NCBI RefSeq assembly: GCF_902686445.1
Contig: NC_062214.1
Location: 50,627,177 to 50,691,176, forward strand
Direction: 5' to 3'
Length of the DNA: 64,000 bases
From: Sciurus carolinensis
Lineage: Eukaryota; Chordata; Mammalia; Rodentia; Sciuridae
The notes beneath the pieces are model-generated. The model was not told the origin of the DNA. It did not search any database and saw only the letters and a list, made by a program, of their open reading frames with translations. The translations under genes were made by a program, and so were the position numbers. How positions within the stretch are numbered: the first letter of the stretch is position 1; every line of letters starts with the position of its first letter. Of this stretch, positions 46,900-59,186 are shown piece after piece.

Positions 46900-47095
46900 G
46901 ATCTAGGCTTGGCACAGGCCTATAATCCCAGTGACTTGGAAGACTAAAGCAGGAGAATGTCAGTTTTGAAGCCAGTCTGGGCAACTTAGCAAGACCCTGA
47001 CTCAAAATAAAAAATAAAAAGGACTAGGGCTATAACTCAGTAATAGACCCCTTCTGGGTTCAACACCTAGTACCACAAAAAAAAAAAAAAAAAAG
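46900..47095 (+). repeat. B1-dID SINE
   Basis: 'cttggcacaggcctataatc', 'gcaacttagcaagaccctga', 'agggctataactcagtaata', 'gggttcaacacctagtacca' and an A18 tail. Confidence 0.9.
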
Positions 47096-47329
47096 GCTAT
47101 TTTCATGGTGAAAATACCATATACAACATGGTTTGCTATTAAGCATCTTGAAATCACATGAAGGAGATATTTACACCACAGAAATCAGCAAATGTTAGTG
47201 ATCAGGGCTTTTCCTCACAGAGAGCCTGCTGTTCAACATTTGTAAGCACACCACTTCTTGTTCTTCCAGAGATTGTTATTTAATGAGTCCAAGTGTGTCT
47301 GGACATGGTAATTTAAAAAAAAAAAAAAA

Positions 47330-47385
47330 AACTTCAGGTGATTGTAATGTGCAGCCAACATTGGGAACCACCATTCTAAAGAAAG
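47330..47385. repeat. MER5A-like terminal fragment
   Basis: 'ttcaggtgattgtaatgtgc', 'agccaacattgggaaccacc' match the end of MER5A. It is preceded by an (A)17 run. Confidence 0.7.
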
Positions 47386-48309
47386 CCAGTTCATTACTGA
47401 GCACACGACAGTCACTTAATGGGACTATTCCAAAGACCCACTTTGCACTCAACAGAGGCTGTGTTGTGTGAAGATGTGGGAAGGATCTTCCCACTTCTCA
47501 CAAGCTCAGTTTATTGGTGGCAGGAAGCTATAGCAAATAAGTGAGGATCAGGGAGGTAACACAGTGGCCAGCATTTGCATTTGCATCCCATGGGCCACAC
47601 CATGCCCCATGGGCCACTCAGCTCCTGTCAAGAATTGCCTCACATGGGATGCAGGCCAGGGCTTTCAGAGCTTCTGGCTTTTTGGGTAAGTTGAAAATCT
47701 GAATTCTTGAATGAAACCTTTTGATCTTTAAGAAACAACAAAGGTCAAGCAAGTCACATTTGCTGTCCAGGTTTAGCCAGTGAGCTACTGATTTGAAACC
47801 CCTTATCTAGCATGAGAGAGCTTCATAGGAGACCCTGAAAATATGGCCATCACAAATGAAAACTTGATAGCCTTGCTGTGGCCAAACCTTATTAGGAATG
47901 TAGGCCCTGGATAGTCAATGGATTCCTCCTCCAAGTACAGATAGCTGGTCAAAACATGGGTCCTGGGGAAGTAGTTGGTGTCATTCCCAGATTTGTCCTT
48001 ACATGGTAACATATTCTTCCAATACAGGAAGAGAGTTAGAAGTTCAAAGGACAAAAAAAAAAAAAAAAAAAAGAAAATGTTTATCACAAAACCCTACCCC
48101 AGATGTTCTGTGAGTGAGCTGACATGTAGTAATTGAACATTCTACATGGGGATGTGGTGCATCCATCCCCACTCCTATAAGTAAGTCTGGGCTCAGAGGA
48201 ACAGATCTCTCAGACCGTGTCTCCTCCAGGCAAATACTTTGCAAACATTGATTTCAAGTTTTCAATGACAATTTCTCACATCCTAGATGCCTTAGGTATC
48301 AGTAAATCT

Positions 48310-48935
48310 AACCATGTCAATTGTAGCCACAGAGTAATTAGAACCTTCTTATAGTGCTGGTGGCAATATAAAATGGCATCATTTTGGAAGACAGTCTGGA
48401 AATTCCTCAAAATGTTCAATACAGAGTTACCATATGATCCAGAAAACCTCCTCCTAGATGTGTATCCAAGAGAACTAACAGCATGACCACACAAAAACAT
48501 GGTACCCATGTATGTTCATAGCAGTATTATTCATAACAGACAAAGAATGGAAACAACCCATATGTCCATCACTAGACAAACAAAATAAAACTATTTAGTC
48601 ATTTAAATGGAATGAAGTACTGATCCAAGGAAACATGGCGTTTCCTTGAAAACACTGTTCTAAGTGAAAGAAGCCACACACAAAAGGCCATATATTGTAT
48701 GGTTCCACTTATGGGAAACATTCAGAGTAGACAAATCCATGGAGACAGGAAGTAAGCTAGTCATTGCCCAGGGCTAGGAGAAGGGAGGATGGGGAGTGGT
48801 TGCTAATGGGTTGGGGTTTCTTTTGGGGTGACGAAAATGATCTAGAATTAGATAATAGTGATAGTTATACAATCCAGTGAATATACACAAGAAAACCCCC
48901 ATTAAATAGTATACTTTAAAGTATACAATTTTAAA
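48310..48935 (+). mobile_element. L1 3' fragment
   Basis: 'gtctggaaattcctcaaaat', 'gagttaccatatgatccaga', 'caacccatatgtccatcact' and 'gttccacttatgggaaacat' are ORF2 end plus 3' UTR. Confidence 0.88.
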
Positions 48936-51505
48936 AAGTATGGTCACATTTCTTAGTGGACAGCCTGTTCCTTGGCAAGAAATATATAAACATCCCCTCT
49001 ATCTCGCTGTGGAGTGAATCAGGACAGGAAGAAGCTCAGTGACAGTCCCTCTGATAACAATTGATATACAGAGGCCAAAGCACAGAATTTCATGGCCAAG
49101 GAGAGGATGGTCTGAAGACATGTTTGGAATCAAAGTGCTTTGAAAATTTAGAATGTGGACATACAAGGAAAAGCCCACAGAAAAGGACCCTTATGTCTAG
49201 AATCCTTCCCCAAGGGGGATCTCAGCTGTCAGAGACCCTCTCCAAGGAACCCGATTGCTCTGCTGAACCACAGCCATTTATCACAGGCAGCTGAGTTCTA
49301 ATGGGGGGTATAGTGACATGACCTGAAATTGACAAGTGTAATTTTTCCAAGCCATGAGGGGATTTATTTATTTTTGGTTTCTAGAGATGACCCTGGAAAG
49401 ACACAGCTGATTGCACTATGAAAATCCAGTGGGGCTAACCCCAGTCACAGGCAGCCATCCCTTAGTTCTCATCAAATGGGCAGGTAAAGGAAAACAAATG
49501 CACCCCAAGAGGAGTCTCCTTTCATTGTGGAACAATTCTTAGAAACAAACACTTGTAAGAATAAGGCCTAAGTAGTTGTGTAGTGCTACTGTTGATCTAG
49601 AGGGAAGATACACAGTCAGCATATGGGCAAGAGGACAGAAGCTGTGCTGTGTGTTCCAAATAAAGGAATCAAATACAGGGAATTGGTTACTAAAGTGCTG
49701 GGAAGTCCAAAGTAGCAGAAAAAGAGAGATGAGCTTAGTCAGAGACCAGAACTAGAGGAAGCTAGACACTCCGAAGTAAGAGACAACAGGAAAATGCTGT
49801 GAGCTGGTCTAGGATCTTGATATTGGAAGAATGTGGCTGCTGGGCCCCTGACGATATCTTGTACCCCAGGAAGTTGGAGCTTATCCTCCCTCTGCAGCTG
49901 TTGGAGTCAGGCAGCCAGATCACCCCTGCCAGCCCTGACACTGTATGAACTGCTGCTCACCATGCACTATGCTGTTTAGGCTGGGGATGCGCCCATACTA
50001 TAATCACTGCAGCCCAAGCAGAAGCCCAGGAGTCCACCCTCCATAATGCTGCTGCAGACAGCAAGAAAGACTAGGCAGGGTTCTTCCTCCTTATTGTCTT
50101 TCAGCCTCCTGCCAATGACCCCCAAGACAATCTAAACAGGTGGAGAATCTAAACACAGCACACAAGGTCCCAGCCTCCTGCCATATAGAACAGAGCACAG
50201 AGGAGCAGAAATGGGTCTGAGGGACAAAATGACCAGTATGGAGAATGGTGGAGTCTTTCATGACCTGAGGTATCTAAACAAGAGAAGAAAGTACCTTATT
50301 TCCACCTTGGGCAAAGTTTAAACTTGGAGAAAATCACTTTACCAAATAGAGTTTTACTTATTCACTCTCTTATTCATTCATGCATTTACGCATGCATTTG
50401 CTGAGTGATTTGCTAATACAGTAAAGAGTGAATGCCATTAAAAGTAGCATCTCTCCTTCCTTCTTTTACACCCTACTGTTCTCAAGGGTCTTTCTGGGCT
50501 TCTAGAATTCCCTGTAATCATTTTTCCTGTACAGGATTGGAACCAATATCAAGGGGAAAATGGTGAGGGGAATGAGACGCTCCCTGGAGATTGTGAATCC
50601 ACTACTAGGCTGACGCTGGAATTCCTCCAATTTTATCCTTCCTCTTTTGTTCAATGTGCCTGGAGGAGGATAAAGACCTAGTTCACATCATTCTTTTTAT
50701 TTAAAAGGTATACCTTTTCCTTGAGGAATGGGATTTTCTAAACGGATTTTGTTGCATGAAACATTCTACGATATGCTCTGATACTCTACGATACACTGCA
50801 GTGTCCTTACCTGCATCTTTCCAGATGACCTAAAGTCTACATGACCACTTCCAGTAGAGGCATCAGAGAAGAGCCAAGGGTCCAACAAAAATCAGGCCTG
50901 TTCACTGTACTGCCCCCACCAAGCCTTGGGAGTCTGGAGGGAAAATTTGTGTTTTGAGCAAATGGATCTGTGTCCTCAAGTCTAAGTTCTTGCTCTATGG
51001 GGCCACCTTAAGAGGCTTTGTCTGATCATTGAGGCTACCCTGGATGGATGAACCAGGAAACACTGTGGCTATGAGTTTCTGCAGTTCCCATTGTTCATGC
51101 TGAAAGAAGGGAAGACTGATAACCATAGAAAAATGGTCCATCCCCCTGCCCAAGCAAATCTTTGAACTTCAAAAGCACATTTCCAGCTCTTGTGGCAAGA
51201 GCCTTAAACAAAGTTAGATAAAATCTTTGTGTTATAGAGCAGAGTAAATCTAAGCAAAAAGAGCAAAGGACCTTATAGAAGAGGTTGATTTGTAGGTCAG
51301 AGTGACTCCAGTGAATGGCATCTTGCAGTCAATGGAGGTATGACTTCAAGAAAGAAGGTTCTACTGTACTTGAACTGGTCCTGGTAAGTTAGCTCTGGGC
51401 AGGGTAGACACAGAAGCAAGGGAAAGGGGAAGGTCCAAGGTTGGATCTCAAGGATAAAGCAAAAGGCAGAAATGGGATCTGAAGTGAAGGGTAAACAATG
51501 AAGGG

Positions 51506-51714
51506 TCAAGCTGGATATGATGGTGCATACCTGTAATTCCAGCAACTTGAGAGACTGAGGCAGGGGAATAACAAGTTGAGACTGAGGAGAGTCTCAACAG
51601 AGGTCAGTCTAGACAACTTAGTGAGGACCTGAGCAACTTAGTGAGACTGTCTCAAAATAAAAAATACAAAGGGCTGGAATGTAGCTCAGTGGTAAAACAC
51701 CTCAGGGTTCAGAA
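51506..51714 (+). repeat. B1-dID SINE
   Basis: 'gctggatatgatggtgcata', 'gagagactgaggcaggggaa', a partly duplicated linker ('gagactgaggagagtctcaa' and 'aacttagtgag' twice) and 'ggaatgtagctcagtggtaa'. Confidence 0.9.
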
Positions 51715-52932
51715 GGCAGGTCCAGAATCAAGAAAAGAGAGAGTGCAAGAGCAGAGAGGAAGACACAAGATCACTGGTTGATTTTCATACTACCCTTTCC
51801 TTTGGTGTGCCTCATGGGTATGGTAGGACAGTTGGTGCAGCATGTAATCCTGTGGGAAATTTCAGATACTAGAAGTGGTTCTCACAAGTTCTCATCTGGG
51901 TATTCTCTCTGGGAGGGAGGTACTGAGCCAACTGAGGTCCTCTGAGAATTATCTGGAGCATATCTAGTTTGTGGATATCCAGGGAAGGCTACTGGAACTC
52001 AAGAAGGTCCCAGAGCAAGTTGTGGCAAAGCTGGGATTCAGGCATATGAGGGATAGGTAGAAATGAGAAGCCACAGGGTGTATAACTGCTGCCTAGTGTC
52101 TGCATGAGCAAACATAGCACATGTCCTGGAGGACTACCACATGAACGTCTTCGTTTGAGATGAACCAAAGACTGATCTGCACACTTCTTCTGTTTTTAGC
52201 AGCACAGTGTCCTGTATTGTGATCATATGACCATGATGTAGAGACTCAACAGAATGGGGGAAAGCCCTTGCTGAGTACAACATGACATTCTGGTGGGAGG
52301 AGTTCAATATGTTACTAGCTGAGAACTTTCCAAAGTTCATGTGAAAATCTCATGGTGCTCTGTGGATATGGCAATGAAAATATTTCAATCTCCTGTTTGG
52401 CAGATGTCATTTTGTCACCTGTAGTTATCACCGATTTTTAGACTTTGATGAAGTCTTCTTCCAAAGTCAAGAATCAAAACAGGCTGTCAGAGAATAAATG
52501 AATGGGTAGCCGGCCCTAGGAATAAAGAACATCTTAATAGTTATTATTAAGAAGATCATAGGTAGAGTGCTAAGAAAAGGGGAACTACTTGAAGATCTTA
52601 AGCAGAGTAAAATAGAGGAAACAGGAGACCAAAAGTAATCAAGTCATGTCCCAAGAGTATTATACCCCTTGTATCTCATCCTTCTGTGAGTTGCTTAAAG
52701 GAGCTGGACTGCGAAACTACAAACTACCTTTCCCAGTTCCCTTGCCAGATGGCCTCCTTTTAAGCTCTGTCAAAAGGAGGCCTTGAGAGACCTGAAAGGA
52801 GAGAAGAGGGAAGAAGGGAGTCCTTTCTGTGTTTCTCATTCCCCTCTGCACCACTCCAGCAGGACCAGTTGGGACTAGCTACCAGGTCTGAAGAGCATGT
52901 CACAATGCTGTCTAAGGATGTCTGGAATACTG

Positions 52933-53378
52933 TGTTAGATTGCCTTTCATTGTTGTAACCAAAATACCTACAAGAACAACTTAAATGAGGAAAGATTTAC
53001 TTTGACATATAGTATCAGAGATTTCAGTTCTTGGCTAGCTAACTCCATTGCAGAAACATCATGGCAGAAATGCATGGTGGAGGAAAGCTGTTCAGTTCCT
53101 GGCAGCTAGGAAGCAGAGAAATAGAGTACAAGGATCCAGGGATAAGATATAGTCCTCCGCACACTCCCTAGTGACCTACTTCCTTCAGTCATGACCACTT
53201 GCCTATAATTACCCCAGTAGAGCATTCAAATTACTAACCCATCAAATGGATTAGTTCACCGATAAGTTACAGTTCTCAGCATTGCCTAAAAGTCACACCT
53301 CTGAACCCTGCTATATTGGGGATCATGCTTTTAACACAAGAGTTTTATGGGAGACATTCCAGATCCAAACCATAACAG
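52933..53378 (-). mobile_element. MaLR-type LTR, minus orientation
   Basis: 'gttagattgcctttcattgt', 'tgaggaaagatttactttga', 'atcaaatggattagttcacc' and 'gatccaaaccataacag' are the complement of a MaLR LTR. Confidence 0.7.
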
Positions 53379-53962
53379 GTGCCACCCAAAATGTGTTCTT
53401 GGGATCTGAAAGACCAGAACACCACAAGGCTAAATATTATTGTATGGAATAAGGCATGTCCAGAAAGCTAACTTCTCTATCATCTTTCAAAATATGGGGT
53501 ACAAAGGAATCCAAGAGGTACCTCAGAGAACAAAACCACAAATTGCTAACAAACCAAAAAGCAAACCCATAACACAATCATGCCCATACAAATGCCCATA
53601 CAAAAAAAAAAAGAAAAAGAAATAAGAATCAATATTGAAATACCATTTTTTGCTGCTTCTCATGTTGATAAAGTTTGATGAGGATGATAAACACTGATTC
53701 CCAGGAAATAAGTATTGACGGGTAGAAAATAAGTTTTGTAATGGATTGTTTATTAGAGTGTTATTTATGATGATGAAAAAGTTAAATCAGCCTATATATC
53801 TAACAACAGTATGTTAAATTAGTTCTTGTAAATCTACATTATGAAATGCTGTTTAGATGCTTTTAAATACCCTGGAAACAATTATCTACTGCCATATGAA
53901 AATGTTTGTAGAATAATATGACTTAACAAAGTGAAAAAACAAAATTTAAAATAAATAGCTAA

Positions 53963-54070
53963 AGGGCTGGGGATATAGCTCAGTAGGTAGAATGCCTGCC
54001 TCACAAGCACTAAGGCCCTGGGTTCAATTCCCACCACCATTAAAAAAGTAATAATAAATAGATAAATAAA
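53963..54070 (+). repeat. ID SINE
   Basis: 'gggctggggatatagctcag', 'taggtagaatgcctgcctca', 'aaggccctgggttcaattcc' and an A-rich tail. Confidence 0.95.
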
Positions 54071-54204
54071 TAGCTAAAATAATATGCGTCCATTAAATAG
54101 ATATACATAAATGGGTACACACATGTATATATGAATGAGATATTTTTAAAGGAGAAGATTTTACAAGTCCTCATGTCCAGGTTGCATCCCAAACCAATGA
54201 AATC

Positions 54205-54298
54205 ACAATAACATGTTGGTTTGAACCCAGCCTGTTTGTAAACCTCTCAGGTGGTTACAGTGTGTAGCCAGGGTTGTAAATCACTGCTCTAATCACTT
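54205..54298. repeat. MER5-like fragment
   Basis: 'cctctcaggtggttacagtg', 'tgtagccagggttgtaaatc' match the end of MER5A. Confidence 0.55.
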
Positions 54299-54414
54299 CC
54301 TACTCTATTTTATGTACTCTCTACTTCACTTCCAAAATTAAAGTGCTATTTTTGTATGTGTTTCCCAATTGATTTCTTCTGCTGAGTATTTGGCCCTCAA
54401 GAAAATAAAAAATT

Positions 54415-54612
54415 CCAAGCCAGGCACTGTGGTGCATACTTGTAACCCCAGCAACTTAGGAGGATGGGGCAGGAAGATTGCCAAGTTGGAGACCAACCTG
54501 GGAAACTTAAAAGAAAGACCCTGTCTCAAAATAAAAATTTTAAAAAGAGGGGTCTAATGATATAGCTCAGTGATAGACACTCCTGGGTTCAATCCCCAGT
54601 ACTGCAAAAGAA
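54415..54612 (+). repeat. B1-dID SINE
   Basis: 'gccaggcactgtggtgcata', 'aaagaccctgtctcaaaata', 'aatgatatagctcagtgata' and 'gggttcaatccccagtactg'. Confidence 0.93.
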
Positions 54613-54832
54613 GCAAAAGAAAGAACATAAAGAATCCCAATGTTGATTTACTGTCAAGAAACCTGTCACATTTTTTCCAGGGTCACACTATCTGGAAGGT
54701 CTCTGGAGCCAACCTGATTCTGCTGGAATGAATCATCCACAGATATCAAGTAGAACTTTTGAATGTTGAGTTTCTACCTTAGTTTATTCCATTATGCTTC
54801 ATTAAAATGAGTAAGAAATAAAACATTGCATT

Positions 54833-55320
54833 ATTCAAGGTTCTCCAGAGAAACAGAACCAACAGGATATACAGAGATACAGCGAAGGATCCTTTATCCA
54901 TCATGGATACTAAGAAGTCCTGTGTTCTGCCATCTACAAGCTGAAGAACCAGAAAAAGGCAGTTGTGGAGCTCCAGTCTGAATCCAAAGGCCTGAGGAAC
55001 AGGGGAGCTGATAACAAAACCCAGTCCAAATCTGAAAGCCTGAGAAGCAGGAGCATAGATGCCCATGTTCAAAAGCTGATATCTCAGCTCCAGAAGAGAG
55101 CAAATTCACCCTTCCTCTCCTTTTGTTGTATTAGGGCCCTCAACAGATTGGATAATCCCCAAACACTTTAGTGAAGGTTGATTCTCTTTACTCAGTTTAG
55201 TGACTCCAATGCTAACCTCTTTCAGAAATATTCTCACAGATTCACCTAAAAATAATGTATAAACAACTGATTATCCCTTAGCCCAATCAAAGTAATATAA
55301 AATTAGCCATCATAGATGGT
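54833..55320 (-). repeat. Ancient mammalian interspersed repeat (family not assigned)
   Basis: 'aaggttctccagagaaacag', 'aaccaacaggatatacagag', 'gaatccaaaggcctgaggaa', 'gggccctcaacagattggat' and 'attatcccttagcccaatca' in order are a widely dispersed mammalian repeat. Open frames here (54779-55072 minus, 54965-55171 plus) come from it. The strand is a guess. Confidence 0.6.
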
Positions 55321-55482
55321 TTACAACATAGAATGGGAGTCATCTATTTGGTTTGTAGTAATTCATGGGAGGAATGGATCCAGATGTCTCAAACATCAAA
55401 ATGGCACTGAGCACCTTGATGAACTTGAAGTTAGGAAAACAATGGAGTGGAACACTTTCTGAAGAGTAAAGAATCGCGTGGC

Positions 55483-55570
55483 AGGGCTGGGGATATAGCT
55501 CAGTTGGTAGAGTGTTTGCCTTACAAGGCCCTTGCTTTGCAAGGCCCTGGGTTCGATCTCCAGCACCATT

Positions 55571-55601
<31 letters not shown>

Positions 55602-55602
55602 G
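55483..55602 (+). repeat. ID SINE with internal duplication
   Basis: 'gggctggggatatagctcag', 'ttggtagagtgtttgcctta', then 'caaggcccttgctttgcaag' and 'gccctgggttcgatctccag', and an A tail of more than 20. The middle contains a duplicated about 16-base 'cttgcnttncaaggcc' segment not seen in the other ID copies. Confidence 0.95.
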
Positions 55603-56354
55603 AATCATCTGGCTCTCAGCCTCACCCAGCTTGGGTCCTCCTGGGACTCCCTCCCAACACCCAGCATCTCTGCAATTTTCACCTGTATCTGGCACAGTTC
55701 CTACAGAAACCTGTGGAATTGTGTTGCTTCATCAGAATCATAGCTTCTGCTGATTGCCATGCCTGCTTCTGGGTCTCTCTCTGCTCCAAGATGGTAGATG
55801 GAAGGTTGTGTACAGTGTGGACGGAAAGAGGATGGGATGAGGAGTTAGGGGTTTTGTGTTCAAACCTCAGACTCTCTGCCTTCTAGCTGCCCTATACTCA
55901 CCTTTCTCAGCTATGAAATAAAGGAATAGAAGTTTTCCAGTCTTCCTCATGGTTGTGTGTAGACCCCAACCTGGCTGTATATTTGAATCACTCAAGAAGT
56001 TTTAGTAAATACTCTTCCTATATCAAGAGATTATGATTGATTTGGTTTGAGGTGCTGCTAGAGCAGCAGGATGTTCTGGAGCTTTGAAGGGCTCCAGTGT
56101 GCAGCCAGCCTGGATAGTCCTTGCTGTGCCAAATGTGGAAGGCTTTTAGAGCAGCCACTATAGTTTGGAAACAGTGGTGTTTTGAATGGAGCCCTGGGAC
56201 TGGTAGTGACAATCAATATTGACATTCCTAGAAATGGGTCAGAAATGAACATTCTCAAGTCCTTCCCCCTACAACTGAATCAGACCCCAATGGCCTCTCT
56301 TTGACATGTCCTCAGGTGATTTATGAGTTCTCCAACTCCAGAATCACTATTTTG

Positions 56355-56545
56355 AAACTATGATCCTCAACCCTGACGCTCTCTAGAGCTCCTTGGAGAC
56401 TTATGTATGAAAACAACACCAGTCCCTAGACCTCCATGGTGACCCAGATTCCATGACCTTGAGGAAGGCCCAGTATACGGTACTTTTTCAGAGTTGTGCA
56501 GGTGGTTCTAATACAGCCAGGTTTGTGAACCACCATTTTTAAAAG
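56355..56545. repeat. MER5A-like DNA transposon remnant
   Basis: 'atgatcctcaaccctgacgc', 'gcaggtggttctaatacagc' and 'caggtttgtgaaccaccatt' are the two complementary ends of a MER5-type element. Confidence 0.7.
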
Positions 56546-56573
56546 ACAGATTTGAGCAGAATCCTAATGAAGC

Positions 56574-56576
<3 letters not shown>

Positions 56577-56613
<37 letters not shown>
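56577..56613. repeat. (CA)n microsatellite
   Basis: An uninterrupted CA run of about 18 units. Confidence 0.97.
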
Positions 56614-56616
<3 letters not shown>

Positions 56617-57179
56617 CAAAACCAAGGCTGAGTCCCCAGTCAACTGGGAAAAATTGCAGAATCTTTGATGTTTATAACATGATTGAACTCATCTCTTTCA
56701 TTAGTGACCTTTGGGTAGGTTGAATCACTTCCTTTGGAAATTAAAGAAAATGCCTCAATTGTTTTTGACAAGTTCTCTTCATCTTTAAAAATATTTTGCA
56801 AAACAGCATTTCTCTGATTTGGAAGCCTCAGACTTCCTCTAGATTTCATCTCTATTGACCTAAGCAAGACAACCACATAATGTAGTTCAGAGAACTTTTA
56901 ATTTAATAGGAAACTTTTTCACATTGGAGTTGAGGGGTCTCTTAGACTTTGTCCACTGCCACTCCCTCCTCCAGTTCACAGCTGGAAAGCTGAGATCCAG
57001 AACACATCCAAATGCCTCAGTTGGGGTTAGTCAGAACATTAATAGCTGAGCTGGGAGTGGGGTTGACTTTCTGCCATCTCCTTAGCTCCTCTTTTTGCCA
57101 GATCACACTGTGTGGACAATAAGCATTTCACTGGAACTTTCTCTAAGTGTCACCAGATTGCAGCTGTAAAATATACAGC

Positions 57180-57370
57180 CTCTTACTATCCATGTGGCAA
57201 AGTTCAAATCCTGGTTCAACTAGGAATCAGCTATGAGAATCTTGACAAGTTACTTAAACTCTCTGCCTTAGTTTCCTCATCTGTAAAACAGGGACTCAGG
57301 ATTCATGTGAAGATTAAATGGGTGAATTCATTTAAGGTACTTGGAACAGTGCCTGCACTTCTTAGAGACA
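57180..57370 (+). repeat. MIR SINE
   Basis: 'cttgacaagttacttaaact', 'ctctgccttagtttcctcat', 'ctgtaaaacagggactcagg' and 'ttggaacagtgcctgcac' are the MIR core and 3' half. The 200-codon open frame at 57112-57714 is accounted for by this. Confidence 0.93.
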
Positions 57371-57884
57371 GTCATTTTATGCTCGGAGAGGTAGCTTATC
57401 CCATTGTCAAAGCATTTACCTCTCTTCCCATCACCTGGGCTTCCATCCCCCTCGTGGTGTTCCATTTCTCATACTGTCTTAGGACTCTGTGTCCTGTGCC
57501 AGAGGGAACTGGACCTCACAACCAAACAGTGGGAAATACTGTTCCGCTCATGGCAAAGTGGGAGGATAGAGGGTGTGGGACATGGGAGCAGAGTTGGAGG
57601 GTTCTCAAAACAGAAGTTCTGGAGCATTCTTGTTCAAGGGCACCTATTATTCATTTAGTCAGTCATCAAACCTTGCCAACTAAGCCACTTGGTGTGATTA
57701 CCTTGCTTCAGTGAGAAACAATAGCAACTTTCACAGTTATTGAAGGACTTCTTTATCCAACAGTAGACACTTGCTAAAGGTGAAGAGACAGTTGTACTCC
57801 AGGCTGTGTCCCAACATGTTGAGTGAACTCTCTTACCTGTCCTAGAATCCAATTCTGCTCAGTGGGTGCTAGATGGCTTCTAAT

Positions 57885-58015
57885 AATCATAAAATGCCAT
57901 GACTTATTAGATCCTCACAAAAACTGTAATAATAGCTGATGTGGTCACCCCATTTTATTAATGTGGAAGTCCTAGGAAGAAGGCTTATCCAAGACTGTGG
58001 ATTAGTACCCCCAGT
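57885..58015 (-). repeat. MIR SINE, minus orientation
   Basis: 'agatcctcacaaaaactgta', 'ccccattttattaatgtgga', 'ggcttatccaagactgtgga' match the MIR complement. Confidence 0.7.
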
Positions 58016-58037
58016 CAAGAGGCTACCAAGAACATGG

Positions 58038-58212
58038 AAGTCAGGGTGAGGTAAAGAAGCCTCATATGTCCCAAAGTCATTGGAAAATAGCTGATGAGGT
58101 GGAACATTTTCTATGTAATTCAGAATACCTCATTAAGGAACATAGGAAAGATGAAGGCAAAATACTGGTGAATTCTGAGGAAAATATGCAGATCCGAGGG
58201 GTGCCTGGGACT
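58038..58212 (+). repeat. Unclassified element, copy A of an inverted pair
   Basis: From AAGTCAG through 'cattggaaaatagctgatga', 'ggtggaacattttctatgta', 'ggtgaattctgaggaaaata' to GGGACT. The minus strand of 59024-59186 carries the same sequence at roughly three quarters identity. Both copies also translate to a similar peptide (HWKIADEVEHFL here). No repeat family recognised. Confidence 0.75.
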
Positions 58213-58539
58213 ACAGCATCTGTCTGGTATTCCACATTCTCCCTTTGCCACTCCACCATTTTCTTGCATCTGCCACCATGATCTGGCTCTCACTATCCTC
58301 ATCCTTCCCCTCAACCATCTGTGTCCATCCACTCTCAGTTTCTTTTCCCTGCTCTTTGTTTTCCATAAAAATCTGTCCCTTCTTTCTCCCATCTCCTCCA
58401 GGGCCTCGTTTACAGCTAAATATCCTTGATAAGTGTGACTCAGCCTGAGACAATGAGAGCCAAGAAGAGTTCATGAGTTATTTAATACTTTCAGGAAACA
58501 ACTGATAGTTGGCATGACTTCCTCAGATGAAAATGCTAC

Positions 58540-58744
58540 CCCAGCTAGGCATGATGGCACACACCTATAATCTCAATAACTTGAGAGGCTGAGGCAGGAA
58601 GATCACAAGTTCAAGGCCAGACTCAGCAACTTAACAAGACTCTGTCTCAAAAGTTAAAAAAAAAAAAAAAAAAAATGGGGGTTGGGGGGGTGCTAGCAAC
58701 ATAGCTTAATGGTAAAAAAAACCTTGGGTTCAATCCTCAGTACA

Positions 58745-58777
<33 letters not shown>

Positions 58778-58780
58778 AGT
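58540..58780 (+). repeat. B1-dID SINE
   Basis: 'gctaggcatgatggcacaca', 'ttgagaggctgaggcaggaa', 'agactctgtctcaaaagtta', an A-run and G-run, then 'agcaacatagcttaatggta', 'gggttcaatcctcagtacaa' and an (AAAAC)n tail. Confidence 0.92.
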
Positions 58781-59023
58781 TATCCCAAAGATAATGACTC
58801 ATGGATGATAGAAATCTCTAGTACCATGGCAGACCAGAGGGACAGTGTTGTACCTGGTAGAGCTGGACTGTGGAGAAGTGAAAGGGACACAGCTCTGAGC
58901 AAGCTCTGCTACACCTTGGGCTCATCACTCCTTTCACTGACCACCATTTCTCCATCCACACAATGAAGGATCAAACTGGATGCTGTCTAAGGAGACTTCC
59001 AACTTGTGTTCCATCTTCTCTAA

Positions 59024-59186
59024 AGTCCCAGTACACCACAGCTGTGTGTCTGGATCTTCCTCAGTATTCACCAATTTGCCTTTATCTTTCTTCATAAGGA
59101 ATTTCAAATTATCTAGAAAATGTCCCACCTCATCATCTATTTTCCAATAGCTTTGAAACATGTGAGTCTTCACCTCCCTCTGACTT
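59024..59186 (-). repeat. Unclassified element, copy B of an inverted pair
   Basis: On the minus strand: AAGTCAG at the start, 'ctattggaaaatagatgatg', 'aggtgggacattttctagat', 'ggtgaatactgaggaagatc', ending in GGGACT. It is the inverted partner of 58038-58212, about 0.8 kb away. Confidence 0.75.

Noticed and set aside
49061..49294. 77-codon open frame in unique sequence
   Set aside because: No family recognised, no splice or promoter context; length is within chance expectation.
57112..57714. 200-codon open frame on +
   Set aside because: Its middle is a MIR SINE and no protein family is recognised; a chance frame.
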